This document shows positions 36,303 through 45,355 of a stretch of 64,000 nucleotides of DNA, one piece after another. The stretch lies in NCBI GenBank assembly GCA_008923285.1, contig WBSG01000027.1, forward strand, positions 186,001 through 250,000, given 5' to 3'. The notes below the pieces were generated by a model that was not told where the DNA came from, did not search any database, and saw only the letters and a list, made by a program, of their open reading frames with translations. Within the stretch, counting starts at the first letter, position 1; each line of letters opens with the position of its first letter. The translations under genes were made by a program, and so were the position numbers. The DNA is from Betaproteobacteria bacterium SCN2. Its GTDB lineage: Bacteria > Pseudomonadota > Gammaproteobacteria > Burkholderiales > Thiobacillaceae.

Positions 36303-36905
36303 TCAGACCGGCCGGCGCTCGCGGAACGCCTGTGCGATGGTACCGAGGTCGACATATTCCAGCTCGCCCCCCAGCGGCACGCCGCGCGCCAGGCGCGAAA
36401 CCCTGAGGCCCTTTTCGCGCAGGCGCTCGCCCAGCATGTGCGCGGTGGCCTCGCCCTCGGGCGTGAAATTGGTGGCCAGCACCACCTCCTCGACCACGCC
36501 GTCGAGCGCGCGGTTCAAGAGCTTGTCCAGGCTGATTTCGCGCGGGCCGACGCCATCCAGCGGGGAAAGCCTGCCCATCAGCACGAAATAGAGGCCGTTG
36601 AAGCTTTGCGTGGATTCCAGGGTGTTGAGGTCGGCGGGCATCTCCACCACGGCCAGCAGGCGCTTGTCCCGGCGCGGGTTGGCGCAGGTGGGACAAATTT
36701 CCGTCTCGGAAAAATTGTTGCACAACCGGCAATGCTGCAGGCTGGTAAGCGCGTGATCCAGGGTCGATGCCAGCTTCCCGGCGCCGGCGCGGTCGCGCTG
36801 CAAAAGATGATAGGCCATGCGCGCCGCCGACTTGGGCCCCACGCCGGGCAATGCGCGCAGGGCGTCGATCAGGGCGGCGAGTGCGCCGGGCTGTTTATCT
36901 GACAT
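36303..36905 (-). CDS. recR: recombination protein RecR
   Basis: A 200-residue RecFOR-pathway protein that helps load RecA at gaps. N-terminal helix-hairpin-helix ([19 protein letters not shown]), a four-Cys zinc finger ([16 protein letters not shown]) and a Toprim domain ([31 protein letters not shown]) are in the normal order. It is the last gene of the dnaX-ybaB-recR cluster, separated from ybaB by a small membrane-protein gene. Confidence 0.97.
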   Translation of the reverse strand: MSDKQPGALAALIDALRALPGVGPKSAARMAYHLLQRDRAGAGKLASTLDHALTSLQHCRLCNNFSETEICPTCANPRRDKRLLAVVEMPADLNTLESTQSFNGLYFVLMGRLSPLDGVGPREISLDKLLNRALDGVVEEVVLATNFTPEGEATAHMLGERLREKGLRVSRLARGVPLGGELEYVDLGTIAQAFRERRPV

Positions 36906-36972
36906 CTATCATCCACAAAAATACCAAACCACGCAGAACACGGGGAATGCAGGAATTTACCAGGGTTCCGGT

Positions 36973-37164
36973 TTATTCCGGCATCGAGCCCGGCGGCTCC
37001 TTGCCCGACAGTATCAGGTAGAAACCCAGCGCGACCAGCGCCATCCACAGCACCACGGCGCCCATGCCATAGCGCTCGGACAGCGCGCCCATGTTGAACA
37101 TCACCACCAGCGCCGCCACCAGCACGCCATTGCCGGCCCAGAAGCGGATTTTTTCCGGGGCCAT
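36973..37164 (-). CDS. small membrane protein (63 aa) between ybaB and recR
   Basis: A 63-residue protein beginning MAPEKIRFWAGNGVLVAALV with two predicted TM helices (about 12-30 and 33-52) separated by SERYGMG and ending EPPGSMPE. It begins one base after the ybaB stop, strongly suggesting co-translation. No family recognised. Insertion of a small membrane gene between ybaB and recR departs from the usual dnaX-ybaB-recR order. Confidence 0.65.
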   Translation of the reverse strand: MAPEKIRFWAGNGVLVAALVVMFNMGALSERYGMGAVVLWMALVALGFYLILSGKEPPGSMPE

Positions 37165-37165
37165 G

Positions 37166-37489
37166 TCAGAACGGCAGCTTCATGCCGGGGGGCAGCGGCA
37201 TGCCCTGGGTGATCGCACCCATTTTCTCCTGGGTGGTGGCTTCGGCTTTGCGCACGGCGTCGTTCATCGCGGCGGCGATGAGATCCTCGAGCATTTCCTT
37301 GTCGTCCATCACGCCCGGGTCGATCTGCACGCGGCGCACGTCGTTGCGGCAGGTCATGGTGACCTTGACCATGCCGGCGCCGGCAACGCCCTCCACTTCG
37401 GTTTCGGCCAGCTGTTCCTGGGCCTTCTGCATGTTCTGCTGCATCAGCTGAACCTGCTTCATCATGTTGCCGATTCCGCCTTTCATCAT
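37166..37489 (-). CDS. ybaB: nucleoid-associated protein YbaB/EbfC
   Basis: A 107-residue DNA-binding protein of the YbaB/EbfC family: [20 protein letters not shown] (N-terminal helix), [18 protein letters not shown] (sheet) and [17 protein letters not shown] (second helix). It forms dimers that bind DNA with little sequence preference. It starts at ATGATGAAAGG with SD CTCAGGAGAATCGC and overlaps the dnaX stop by 4 bp, so translation is coupled to dnaX. Confidence 0.95.
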   Translation of the reverse strand: MMKGGIGNMMKQVQLMQQNMQKAQEQLAETEVEGVAGAGMVKVTMTCRNDVRRVQIDPGVMDDKEMLEDLIAAAMNDAVRKAEATTQEKMGAITQGMPLPPGMKLPF

Positions 37490-39186
37490 TGCGATTCTCC
37501 TGAGGGTTGAATGCTTGCGGGGTCCACCCGCGCATCGAATTGTTCCACCAGATCCCGGATGAAGGGATCGGTCTCGATCGCCGCCACGGCTTCCGCCTGC
37601 TTCTCGGCCTTCGCGCGTGCGCGCACTGCGACCGGGCTCTGGCCGCCGGAAGCACCAACCTCGATGCTCACCTTGAGCCCGGTGCCGAATTTGTTCCTGA
37701 GCGCGGCTTCCAGCTTTTCCTGGTAGACCTTGTCGAGCAGGTGCCTGTGCATCTCGGCCAGCCCGAGCAGCATGACGCTGCCGTCGAAGGACTTGAGTTC
37801 GCACTGGTCGGCGAGCATGCGCGCCATGCCGCCGAGTCTGAGGTCGGCAACGATGGCGGGCCAGTCCTGGCCGGGCTGGGCTGGAACGGCCTGCGCCGTC
37901 CCGGTTTGTGCCGTCTCGGTTTGCGCCGGGCTGGCTGGCGCTGTGCGGACCGGCGGCGGGCTCGGCTCCGCCGCCAGCAACGCCTGCGGCGGCTCGGCCG
38001 CGGCCTGGGCAAGCTGCGCCCTGGGGATGGCCAGCGCCGTGGGCCTTGCCACCGACACTGGCTGCCGCGCCGTGTCCATAGCCGGCGAGAAGGCCAGCAT
38101 GCGCAGCAGCGTCATGCTGAAGCCGGACAGTTCATCCGGCGCAAAAGGCAGGTCGCGACGGCCGTTGAGGGCGATCTGGTAATACAGTTGCACGGTCTCG
38201 GCATCGAGCTTCTGCGCGAATTCCTGCACGCGCGCAGCATCCTGCTCCTCGGCGAGCGCGCCCGCGGCGGCCTGCGCCAGGGCGATTCGCGTCAGCAGGC
38301 TGCCCAGGTCCTGCAGCGCCGCGCTCAAGGACAGGCCGCGCTCGGCAAGCAGGCGCGGCTGTATCAGCAGGGCATCGGCATCCTGGCGGGAAAGCGCGTC
38401 GAGAATGTCGAACAGGTATTCCTGGCCGACGGTGCCGAGCATGGCTTCCACTGCGGCAGATTCCAGCTTGCCGCTGCCATGGGCGATGGCCTGGTCGGTG
38501 AGCGACAGCGCATCGCGCATGCTGCCGTTGGCGGCGCGCGCAAGCAGACTGAGCGCAGCCGCCTCGACGGCGATGCCTTCCTCGCCCAGCACGTGGGCGA
38601 GGCGCTGCGTCACCTGCAACGGGGTCATGGGCTTGAGGTTGAACTGCAGGCAGCGCGAAAGCACGGTGACCGGGATCTTCTGCGGATCGGTGGTGGCGAG
38701 GATGAACTTGACGTGCTCGGGCGGCTCTTCCAGCGTCTTCAGCATGGAGTTGAAGGCCGGCTTCGACAGCATGTGCACTTCGTCGATGATGTAGACCTTG
38801 TAGCGGCCGACGGTAGGCGCGTACTGGGCGTTGTCGAGCACCTCGCGCATGTTGTCGACGCCGGTGTTGGACGCGGCGTCGAGCTCGAGCAGGTCGACGA
38901 AGCGGCCGGCGTCGATCTGCCTGCAGGCGCTGCACTCGCCGCAGGGCTCGGGGGTGACGCCGGTTTCGCAATTGAGGCACTTGGCGAGAATGCGCGCCAG
39001 AGTGGTCTTGCCCACGCCGCGGGTGCCTGTGAAGAGATAGGCGTGGTGCAAGCGGCCCTGAGTGAGGGCGTTCGACAGCGCCTGCACCACATGTTCCTGG
39101 CCGGTGAGGTCGGCGAAGCGCCTGGGGCGCCATTTGCGCGCCAGGGCCACCGCAGCTTGGGAAGATTCGCCGAACAGGTCAGTCAT
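37486..39186 (-). CDS. dnaX: DNA polymerase III subunit gamma/tau
   Basis: A 566-residue clamp-loader ATPase. Walker [17 protein letters not shown], the four-Cys zinc module ([12 protein letters not shown]), Walker [11 protein letters not shown], sensor SRCLQFNL and the C-terminal tau-specific part are present, with an Ala/Pro-rich linker around residues 390-440. I start at MTDLFGESS; an earlier ATG (39255) adds a non-conserved extension. The SD is poor and a hairpin (39197-39217) lies just upstream, which might modulate initiation. No obvious A-rich slippery site for a gamma product was noticed. Confidence 0.95.
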   Translation of the reverse strand: MTDLFGESSQAAVALARKWRPRRFADLTGQEHVVQALSNALTQGRLHHAYLFTGTRGVGKTTLARILAKCLNCETGVTPEPCGECSACRQIDAGRFVDLLELDAASNTGVDNMREVLDNAQYAPTVGRYKVYIIDEVHMLSKPAFNSMLKTLEEPPEHVKFILATTDPQKIPVTVLSRCLQFNLKPMTPLQVTQRLAHVLGEEGIAVEAAALSLLARAANGSMRDALSLTDQAIAHGSGKLESAAVEAMLGTVGQEYLFDILDALSRQDADALLIQPRLLAERGLSLSAALQDLGSLLTRIALAQAAAGALAEEQDAARVQEFAQKLDAETVQLYYQIALNGRRDLPFAPDELSGFSMTLLRMLAFSPAMDTARQPVSVARPTALAIPRAQLAQAAAEPPQALLAAEPSPPPVRTAPASPAQTETAQTGTAQAVPAQPGQDWPAIVADLRLGGMARMLADQCELKSFDGSVMLLGLAEMHRHLLDKVYQEKLEAALRNKFGTGLKVSIEVGASGGQSPVAVRARAKAEKQAEAVAAIETDPFIRDLVEQFDARVDPASIQPSGESQ

Positions 39187-39300
39187 GAGGTCAGGGGCCT
39201 GGAACCGGGGGCCAGGCAATAACGGCGCGGGCGTGCTGAATGTGCTGGCAGCCAACCACCTGGCTCCTAGAGCCTAATTCCTACCCCCAAAAATTTAAGT

Positions 39301-39397
39301 GGCGAGCCTTGACCCCGGCACTGGTAACGATCCGCTGTGGCTGCTTCCTTCCGGACCTGACCAGGTTCACGGGGCTGCCATGCGGGGAGGCCCGCCA
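39301..39397 (-). ncRNA. ffs: signal recognition particle 4.5S RNA
   Basis: The minus strand contains the SRP core GGTCAGGTCCGGAAGGAAGC, with the GGAA tetraloop and asymmetric loop region invariant in bacterial 4.5S RNAs. The ends GGCGGGCC and GGCTCGCC pair to close the hairpin. A -10-like TAAAAT (39403-39408) lies 6 bp before the inferred 5' end, and an A/T run (CTTAAATTTTT) follows the 3' end as terminator. It sits directly upstream of dnaX, a common arrangement. The RNA binds Ffh for co-translational membrane targeting. Confidence 0.95.
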
Positions 39398-39413
39398 CCG
39401 GTATTTTACCGCG

Positions 39414-40490
39414 TTATTGATCGTCCAGCGGCTCTTTCAAACGGCGATTGCGCACCGCGTCGGCGAGTTCGCGCAGCAGCGGCACGGTATCGTCCCAGCC
39501 GATGCAGGCATCGGTGATGGACATGCCGTATTCCAGCGGCTTGCCGGGGCACTGGTCCTGGCGCCCGGACTTGAGGTGGGATTCGATCATCAAGCCCATG
39601 ATGCGCTGTTCGCCGCCGGCGATCTGACCCGCGACATTGCGCCCCACTTCGATCTGCTTTTCGTACTGCTTGCTGGAGTTGGCGTGCGACAGGTCGACCA
39701 TCACTTCCTGGCGCAGGCCGGCTGCGGCCAGCTCCTTGCAGGCCGCGTCCACGCTGGCAGCGTCGTAATTGGGCTGCTTGCCGCCGCGCAGGATGACGTG
39801 GCAGTCCTCGTTGCCGGCAGTCTTGAATACCGCCACGTGGCCGGACTTGGTGACGGAAATGAAATGGTGGCGCGCGGCCGCGGCCTTTATGGCGTCGACG
39901 GCGATGCGGATGTTGCCGTCGGTGCCGTTCTTGAAGCCGATCGGGCAGGAGGTGCCGGACGCCAGTTGGCGGTGCGATTGCGATTCCGTGGTGCGCGCGC
40001 CGATGGCGCCCCAGGCCACGAGGTCGGCGATGTACTGCGGCGACACCAGGTCGAGGAACTCGGTCGCGGCCGGCAGGCCGAGTTCGTTGATGTCGAGCAG
40101 GATCTTGCGCGCCAGATGCAGGCCGGCGTTGATGTCGAAGCTCTCGTTCAGGTGCGGATCGTTGATGAGGCCCTTCCAGCCCACCGTGGTGCGTGGCTTT
40201 TCGAAATACACGCGCATGACGATGATGAGCTCGTGCTGCAGCTCGTCGGCGATGTTCTTCAGCCAGGTGGCGTATTCCAGCGCTGCCTTGGGGTCGTGGA
40301 TGGAACAGGGGCCGACGATGACGACCAGACGGTCGTCGGCGCCGCGCAGCACGTCGTGGATCTGGTTGCGCGCGCGATACACGGTTTCCGTCACCCTGTC
40401 GCTGGCCGGCAGGTCGGCCATGAGGCGGGCCGGTTCGATGAGTTCGCCCACCTGTTCGATGCGGGTGTCGTCGGTTCTGTAATGCGTCAT
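39414..40490 (-). CDS. aroG: 3-deoxy-7-phosphoheptulonate (DAHP) synthase, class I
   Basis: A 358-residue enzyme condensing phosphoenolpyruvate and erythrose-4-phosphate, the first step of the shikimate pathway. Class I AroG/F/H features include VIVGPCSIHDPKAALEYA, the PEP-binding region RVYFEKPRTTVGWKG, GARTTESQSHRQLASG and VMVDLSHANSSK. I start at MTHYRTDD, after SD AAAGGATACTGAC. The gene is preceded by a Phe/Tyr-rich leader peptide (40570-40638) and a rho-independent terminator (40514-40542), so control by attenuation is expected, plausibly along with feedback inhibition by Phe or Tyr. Which isozyme (AroF, AroG or AroH type) cannot be fixed by eye. Confidence 0.95.
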   Translation of the reverse strand: MTHYRTDDTRIEQVGELIEPARLMADLPASDRVTETVYRARNQIHDVLRGADDRLVVIVGPCSIHDPKAALEYATWLKNIADELQHELIIVMRVYFEKPRTTVGWKGLINDPHLNESFDINAGLHLARKILLDINELGLPAATEFLDLVSPQYIADLVAWGAIGARTTESQSHRQLASGTSCPIGFKNGTDGNIRIAVDAIKAAAARHHFISVTKSGHVAVFKTAGNEDCHVILRGGKQPNYDAASVDAACKELAAAGLRQEVMVDLSHANSSKQYEKQIEVGRNVAGQIAGGEQRIMGLMIESHLKSGRQDQCPGKPLEYGMSITDACIGWDDTVPLLRELADAVRNRRLKEPLDDQ

Positions 40491-40513
40491 GTCAGTATCC
40501 TTTGTCGCCCCAT

Positions 40514-40542
40514 AACAAAAAACCGCCAGGGGCGCTGGCGGT
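40514..40542 (-). terminator. intrinsic terminator/attenuator in the aroG leader
   Basis: On the minus strand CCGCCAG-CGCCC-CTGGCGG (stem 40523-40529 with 40535-40541) is followed at once by TTTTTTGTT. It lies between the leader peptide stop (40570) and the aroG start (40490). A competing antiterminator is possible: leader GGCGG (40584-40588) with the terminator arm CCGCC (40537-40541). Confidence 0.85.
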
Positions 40543-40569
40543 CTTTCGGGGATGTTTGCGAAGCTTGAG

Positions 40570-40638
40570 TCATTCCCTCCCGGCCGCCTTTGGCGTGGGA
40601 TAAAAGAAGTAAAAAAAGCCGGCAAACGCTTTGTTCAT
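40570..40638 (-). CDS. Phe/Tyr attenuation leader peptide of aroG (22 aa)
   Basis: Reads MNKAFAGFFYFFYPTPKAAG then RE and stop. It has six consecutive aromatic codons FFYFFY, plus an earlier Phe. A small hairpin (40585-40595, CGCC/GGCG) covers codons just after the aromatic run, and the intrinsic terminator follows. This is the layout of pheA/pheST-type attenuators: ribosome stalling at Phe or Tyr codons would disrupt the first hairpin and free GGCGG to block the terminator. Its SD is weak. Promoter candidates lie within 40650-40705. Confidence 0.8.
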   Translation of the reverse strand: MNKAFAGFFYFFYPTPKAAGRE

Positions 40639-40690
40639 GACGTGAATGCTATCAGACGCGCTTATCCCTAACAAGCTATCGACTTGATAG

Positions 40691-40927
40691 TCAAAGGCTT
40701 TCGTGGGCGCCGTCGCAGAACGGCGCATCCGCTGTCCACTTGCAGCCGCACAGGTAGACGGTCTGCTTCTCGGTGACGGTGAACTCCTTGGGCTCGAAGC
40801 CGGTGCCTTCATGCGAGCCGTCGCAGAAGGGCTGGCTTTTGGAGCGTCCGCAGGCGCACCAGTAATAGGTGCCGGGTTCCAGCTCCAGTTCGTAAGGGGC
40901 TTTTTGCGCGATGACGGGATCTTCCAC
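40691..40927 (-). CDS. CDGSH iron-sulfur protein with two CDGSH motifs
   Basis: A 78-residue soluble protein with two [2Fe-2S]-binding motifs: [16 protein letters not shown] (about residues 24-39) and [16 protein letters not shown] (about residues 60-75). Each gives the 3Cys-1His ligand set of mitoNEET-like proteins. Bacterial double-CDGSH proteins may transfer electrons or clusters; partners are unknown. SD CAACAGGAGACAAC precedes the ATG. It is 16 bp downstream of the ankyrin gene on the same strand. Confidence 0.92.
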   Translation of the reverse strand: MEDPVIAQKAPYELELEPGTYYWCACGRSKSQPFCDGSHEGTGFEPKEFTVTEKQTVYLCGCKWTADAPFCDGAHESL

Positions 40928-40943
40928 GTTGTCTCCTGTTGGT

Positions 40944-41528
40944 TTAATGGTCGGGGTTGCGTGCCTGGGGCTTGAGGAAGGTAATCACGTTCGAGCCGGG
41001 GGCATTCTTGGTCGAACAACTGCCCTCGCCCACGCCCGCCGCGCGTTCGGCTTCATGCAGGATGTTGATGGCTTCGACGTAGAACTTGTCCTTCACCATC
41101 ATCAGCGCGGTGAGATCGCCATCGTTGCGCGCCAGCACGTCAGCGCCGCCAGCCAGCAGCGCCTGACAGACGCCGGCTTCGCCGTAGCCTGCGGCCAGCA
41201 TCAACGGGCGGATGCCGTAGGTGATCCTGACATTGGGATCGGCGCCGGCCGCAATCAGGCGCGAGACAATCTCGGGAAAACCGCGGTCCAGATCGGCGTT
41301 GAAGCACGCCTTCATCAGCGCGGTCCAGCCCAGCTCGTCCTTGGCGTCGACTTCGGCGCCGGCCGCCAGCAGGGCTTCCACCATGTCCAGGCTGCCGCCG
41401 TGGGCAGCGTTCATCAATGCCGTGGCGCCATAGGCATCGCGCGCGTTGACATCGGCGCCATTGGCGAGCAGGTCACGCACGCGCGCGACATCTCCGGCAT
41501 TCACAGCTTCGATCAGTTGTTGGCTCAT
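40944..41528 (-). CDS. ankyrin repeat protein
   Basis: A 194-residue protein composed of about four ankyrin repeats (LIEAVNAGDVARVRDLLANG, ATALMNAAHGGSLDMVEALL, GWTALMKACFNADLDRGFPE, IRPLMLAAGYGEAGVCQALL) and a C-terminal tail with SCSTKNAPGSNV. It probably mediates protein contacts. Bacterial ankyrin proteins are sometimes linked to catalase or peroxide resistance, but no such link is visible here. SD CCAAGGAGAACGTA precedes the ATG. Confidence 0.9.
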   Translation of the reverse strand: MSQQLIEAVNAGDVARVRDLLANGADVNARDAYGATALMNAAHGGSLDMVEALLAAGAEVDAKDELGWTALMKACFNADLDRGFPEIVSRLIAAGADPNVRITYGIRPLMLAAGYGEAGVCQALLAGGADVLARNDGDLTALMMVKDKFYVEAINILHEAERAAGVGEGSCSTKNAPGSNVITFLKPQARNPDH

Positions 41529-41617
41529 TACGTTCTCCTTGGGGGCGAGATGCCCAAATTACCTGAGCATTTTAGTCGGGTATAAACCTGCGCGCAAGCC
41601 TCCTCGGCCTCGCCGCC

Positions 41618-42913
41618 TCACGCGCGCCGCAAGGCTGCCCGCCGGCCGCGCTGCACGTCGACGCCCAGCAGCACCGCCAGGCCGACGAGGAAATACGCGC
41701 CCGTGAACAGCATGGCAAGGCGGTGGTCGCCACCGCTGGCCCAAACCGCCGCGCCATAGGTCATCGGACCGAGGATGGAAGAGAGTTTCACTGCCAGCCC
41801 CCACAGCCCGAAGAACTCGGCGCGCCGCGCAGCCGGGCTGAGATAGCCGATGAAGGCGCGCCCTGCCGACTGCGATGCGCCCAGGCACAGGCCTGCCAGG
41901 TTGGCCGCCAACCAGAAGCGTGAGGGTTCGACCGCGGTATACGCCAGCGCCACCATGGCCAGCCAGCCCAGCAGGGTGATGCCGACGGCGCGCTTGTGGC
42001 CGATGCGGTCCTGCACGTAGCCGAAGACCAGCGCGCCGATCGCGGCGGTGACGTTGACGAGCAGGATCAGCTGAATGGTCTGTCGCGTGTCGAAGCCCAT
42101 GGCCTGCTGTGCGTAGATGGCGGCGAGCGCGATCACGGCCTGGATGCCGGCCTGATAGAACACGATGCAGACCAGGAAACGGAACAGGTCGTTGTACCGG
42201 CGCGCATGCCTGAGACTGTCGCCCACCTGCCGGAAAGCCTCGCGCGCGAACCCTGCCGCCAGCGGCCCGGGCTGGGCGCGCTCTTTCAGGAACAGGAAAG
42301 TCGGCAGCGCGCTCAGCGCGAACAGCGCGGCAGTGATGAACAGCACGCCGGGCACGAAATCGACGGCGCTGCCGCCGCCCGCCTGCACATGGTCGACATA
42401 GCCCAGCGCGACCGCCAGCACCAGCAGACCGCCGACATAGCCGAGCCCCCAGCCCCAGCCCGACACCTTGCCCAGCGCGCGGCCGCGCGCGAGTTCAGGC
42501 AGGAAGGCTGCGATCAGGTTCTCGCCGGTGCCGAAGAAGAAATTCGACAGCGCGACCAGCGCCATCGCCAGCGCCACCTGCCCCGGCGCCGCCCAGGCCA
42601 GCAGCACGGTGCCGGCTATGCAGCCGATGGTGGAGAGCAGCAGCAGTTTCTTCTTGGCGCCGTGCTGGTCGGCATAGGCGCCGAGCAGCGGGCCGGTGAG
42701 CATGATGGCGGCGTAGGACACTGCCAGCGCCGCGCTCCAGGCGAAGCTCGCCCACGGCGCGTTGCCGGCGATCACCGCGACGAAGAAGGCGTTGTAGAGC
42801 GCAGTGATGATGACCGTGGTGTAGCCGGAGTTGGCGAAGTCGTACATCGCCCACGCCCACACCTCGCGTTTCTTGACGCCCGGGTTGAGCGCGCCGGCTT
42901 TGCTTGCAGCCAA
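41618..42913 (-). CDS. MFS transporter, UMF1/Atg22-like family
   Basis: A membrane protein of about 431 residues with some twelve TM helices. The N-terminal WAWAMYDFANSGYTTVIITA is the hallmark of the UMF1/BtlA group. Further signs are GPLLGAYADQHGAKK (loop 2-3) and FFGTGENLIAAFLPELA. No ATG lies near the expected N-terminus. I place the start at TTG 42911-42913, just after the tldD stop, so it would be coupled to tldD. Bacterial members are thought to export small molecules; substrate unknown. Confidence 0.8.
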   Translation of the reverse strand: MAASKAGALNPGVKKREVWAWAMYDFANSGYTTVIITALYNAFFVAVIAGNAPWASFAWSAALAVSYAAIMLTGPLLGAYADQHGAKKKLLLLSTIGCIAGTVLLAWAAPGQVALAMALVALSNFFFGTGENLIAAFLPELARGRALGKVSGWGWGLGYVGGLLVLAVALGYVDHVQAGGGSAVDFVPGVLFITAALFALSALPTFLFLKERAQPGPLAAGFAREAFRQVGDSLRHARRYNDLFRFLVCIVFYQAGIQAVIALAAIYAQQAMGFDTRQTIQLILLVNVTAAIGALVFGYVQDRIGHKRAVGITLLGWLAMVALAYTAVEPSRFWLAANLAGLCLGASQSAGRAFIGYLSPAARRAEFFGLWGLAVKLSSILGPMTYGAAVWASGGDHRLAMLFTGAYFLVGLAVLLGVDVQRGRRAALRRA

Positions 42914-42917
42914 GGAA

Positions 42918-44399
42918 TCAGCCGGCGGTGCCGCCCACGGTGAGACCGTCGATGCGCAGCGTCGGCTGTCCCACGCCGACCGGCACGCTCTGGCCTTCCT
43001 TGCCGCAGGTGCCGACACCGGAATCGAGCTGCATGTCGTTGCCGATCATCTCGATGCGGGTCAGCGCGTCGGGGCCGTTGCCGATCAGGGTCGCGCCCTT
43101 GACCGGATAGGTGACCTTGCCGTCCTCGATCATGTAGGCCTCGGCGGTGGAGAACACGAACTTGCCGCTGGTGATGTCGACCTGGCCACCGCCGAAGTTG
43201 ACTGCGTACAGGCCGTTCTTCACCGAGCGGATGATTTCCTCTGGATCCTTGTCGCCGGCGAGCATGTAGGTGTTGGTCATGCGCGGCATGGGCAGGTGGG
43301 CGAAGGATTCGCGCCGGCCGTTGCCGGTCGCCGGCACGCCCATGAGGCGGGCGTTGAGGCTGTCCTGCATGTAGCCGGTGAGGATGCCGTCCTCGATCAG
43401 CACGGTGCGCTGGGTAGGGTTGCCCTCGTCGTCGACGTTGAGCGAGCCGCGGCGCAAGGGAATGGTGCCGTCGTCGATGACGGTGACGCCGGGCGAGGCC
43501 ACGCGCTCGCCGATGCGGCCGGAGAAGGCGGAACTGCCCTTGCGGTTGAAATCGCCCTCGAGGCCATGGCCGACCGCTTCGTGCAGCAGGATACCGGGCC
43601 AGCCCGGCCCCAGCACCACCGGCATCACGCCGGCCGGCGCCGGACGTGCGGCGAGGTTGGTGATCGCCTGGTGCACGGCCTGGCGCGCGTATTCTTCCAG
43701 TTTCTCGTCGGTGAAATAGTCATAGCCGAAGCGTCCGCCGCCGCCGCCCGAGCCCTGCTCGCGGCGGCCGTTCTCCTCGGCGATGGCCTGGATCGACAGG
43801 CGCACCAGCGGCCGCACATCGGCCGCCATGTGGCCGTCGGAACGCGCCACGTAGATCACTTCGTATTCCGAAGCCAGGCTGGCGATGACCTGGATCACGC
43901 GCGGATCGAGCTTGCGTGCGATCGACTCGAATTTTTCCAGCAGCAGGATCTTCTTCGCGTCGTCGAGGCTGGCCAGCGGGTCGAGCGGTTGGTACAGGGC
44001 GCGGCCCTCGCCCTTTTTGTTCAATGCGTAGGCCTTGCCACCGCCGCTGCGGGCGATGGCGCGCGTGGCGTCGGCTGCCTGCGACAGCGCGTCGAGGCTG
44101 ATCTCGTCGGAATAGGCGAAGGCGGTCCTCTCGCCCGAGACCGCGCGCACGCCCACGCCCTGGTCGATGTTGAAGCTGCCGGACTTGACCTGGCCTTCTT
44201 CCAGCGTCCACGCCTCGGAACGGCTGTACTGGAAATACAGGTCGGCGTAATCGAGATCGTGCGTCAGCAGCTTGCCGAACACGGGCGCAAGGCGGCTGCC
44301 GTCGAGATCGTTGGGCGCAAGCAGGGTGTCCTGCGCGACGCGGAACAACTGCTCGCTGCTTGCAATCGGGGAGGCGGCGTCGGTCGGCTTCATGTTCAT
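42918..44399 (-). CDS. tldD: metalloprotease TldD
   Basis: A 493-residue cytosolic zinc metalloprotease subunit that normally pairs with PmbA/TldE to trim peptides such as microcin precursors and CcdA. The zinc motif is [11 protein letters not shown], with further ligands expected near [11 protein letters not shown]. The first 120 residues form the N-terminal domain. It overlaps the nitrilase-like gene by 4 bp upstream. Its position downstream of yhdP with a nitrilase-like gene between repeats a common proteobacterial order. Confidence 0.95.
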   Translation of the reverse strand: MNMKPTDAASPIASSEQLFRVAQDTLLAPNDLDGSRLAPVFGKLLTHDLDYADLYFQYSRSEAWTLEEGQVKSGSFNIDQGVGVRAVSGERTAFAYSDEISLDALSQAADATRAIARSGGGKAYALNKKGEGRALYQPLDPLASLDDAKKILLLEKFESIARKLDPRVIQVIASLASEYEVIYVARSDGHMAADVRPLVRLSIQAIAEENGRREQGSGGGGGRFGYDYFTDEKLEEYARQAVHQAITNLAARPAPAGVMPVVLGPGWPGILLHEAVGHGLEGDFNRKGSSAFSGRIGERVASPGVTVIDDGTIPLRRGSLNVDDEGNPTQRTVLIEDGILTGYMQDSLNARLMGVPATGNGRRESFAHLPMPRMTNTYMLAGDKDPEEIIRSVKNGLYAVNFGGGQVDITSGKFVFSTAEAYMIEDGKVTYPVKGATLIGNGPDALTRIEMIGNDMQLDSGVGTCGKEGQSVPVGVGQPTLRIDGLTVGGTAG

Positions 44400-45343
44400 T
44401 TCTTTTTCACGGGGGAACTGTTGTGTTCGACCAGGTCGACCTTCAGCTTGTCGCAGCCGATCATGCGGTGCCTGAGCGCCGGCAGGCTCTGCCTGAGACC
44501 CGCCTGGTAGGCCGGATTGATGTTGGCCACGACCACGCCGGAGCCGCGCGGCAGGCGGTCGAGCACGACGCCCCAGGGATCGACGATCATGGTGTCGCCG
44601 TGGGTCTCGCGGCCGGACAGGTGATAGCCGCCCTGCGCCGGCGCGATGACGTAGGCCTGGTTCTCGATCGCGCGCGCGCGCACCAGGGTTTCGAAGTGCG
44701 CCTTCCCGGTGGTGGCGGTGAACGCCGACGGCACCATGATCATGTCCACGTCCTTCATCGCCCGGAACAGTTCGGGGAAGCGCAGGTCGTAGCAGATCGA
44801 CAGGCCGATGCGGCCGAAGGGCGTTTCCAGCACCACGATCCGCTCGCCGGGCTCGATGGTCTGCTCTTCGCGGTAATGCTCATTGCCGAGGTCGAGCCCG
44901 AACAGGTGAATCTTGTCGTAGCGCGCGGCCAGCTTGCCCTTGTCGTCATAGACCAGGCAGCTGTTGCGCACCTTGTCCGGCACGGAGGCCTCCAGCGGCA
45001 CCGAGCCGCCCACCAGCCAGACGCCATGCCGCTTCGCCATGCGCGAGAGGAAGCTCTGGATCGGTCCCTTGCCCTCGGTCTCGCGCACCGCGACCTTGTC
45101 GGTATCCTTGATGCCCATGATGGCGAAGTACTCGGGCAGGGCCACCAGCTTCGCGCCGGCTACCACTGCCTGCTCGATCAGGCGTTCCGCTTCCGAGAGG
45201 TTGGCGGCGACATTGGGGCCGGAAGCCATCTGGATGGCGGCCACGCGCACGCTCCCCGGCTGGGCCGCAGCCTTTTTCGAAATGGCCTGCTTGGCAAGCG
45301 AACCCCTGGTGGAGGCGATCGAAGTGGTTTTCCTGACTGTCAT
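44396..45343 (-). CDS. carbon-nitrogen hydrolase (NIT1/deaminated glutathione amidase-like)
   Basis: A 315-residue nitrilase-superfamily amidase. The catalytic triad is visible as Glu in [11 protein letters not shown], Lys in [11 protein letters not shown] and Cys in [12 protein letters not shown]. The last motif plus [10 protein letters not shown] matches the NIT1/YbeM branch, which hydrolyses deaminated glutathione. The N-terminal 30 residues ([20 protein letters not shown]) are low-complexity and basic; the true start may be later, near SVRVAAIQM. It lies between yhdP and tldD, overlapping tldD by 4 bp. Confidence 0.9.
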   Translation of the reverse strand: MTVRKTTSIASTRGSLAKQAISKKAAAQPGSVRVAAIQMASGPNVAANLSEAERLIEQAVVAGAKLVALPEYFAIMGIKDTDKVAVRETEGKGPIQSFLSRMAKRHGVWLVGGSVPLEASVPDKVRNSCLVYDDKGKLAARYDKIHLFGLDLGNEHYREEQTIEPGERIVVLETPFGRIGLSICYDLRFPELFRAMKDVDMIMVPSAFTATTGKAHFETLVRARAIENQAYVIAPAQGGYHLSGRETHGDTMIVDPWGVVLDRLPRGSGVVVANINPAYQAGLRQSLPALRHRMIGCDKLKVDLVEHNSSPVKKK

Positions 45344-45355
45344 GGTTATATTTCT

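Noticed and set aside
39197-39217. Hairpin GCCTGG/CCAGGC just before dnaX as a riboswitch
   Set aside because: Only a 6-bp stem with no known aptamer features; noted as a possible translational modulator only.
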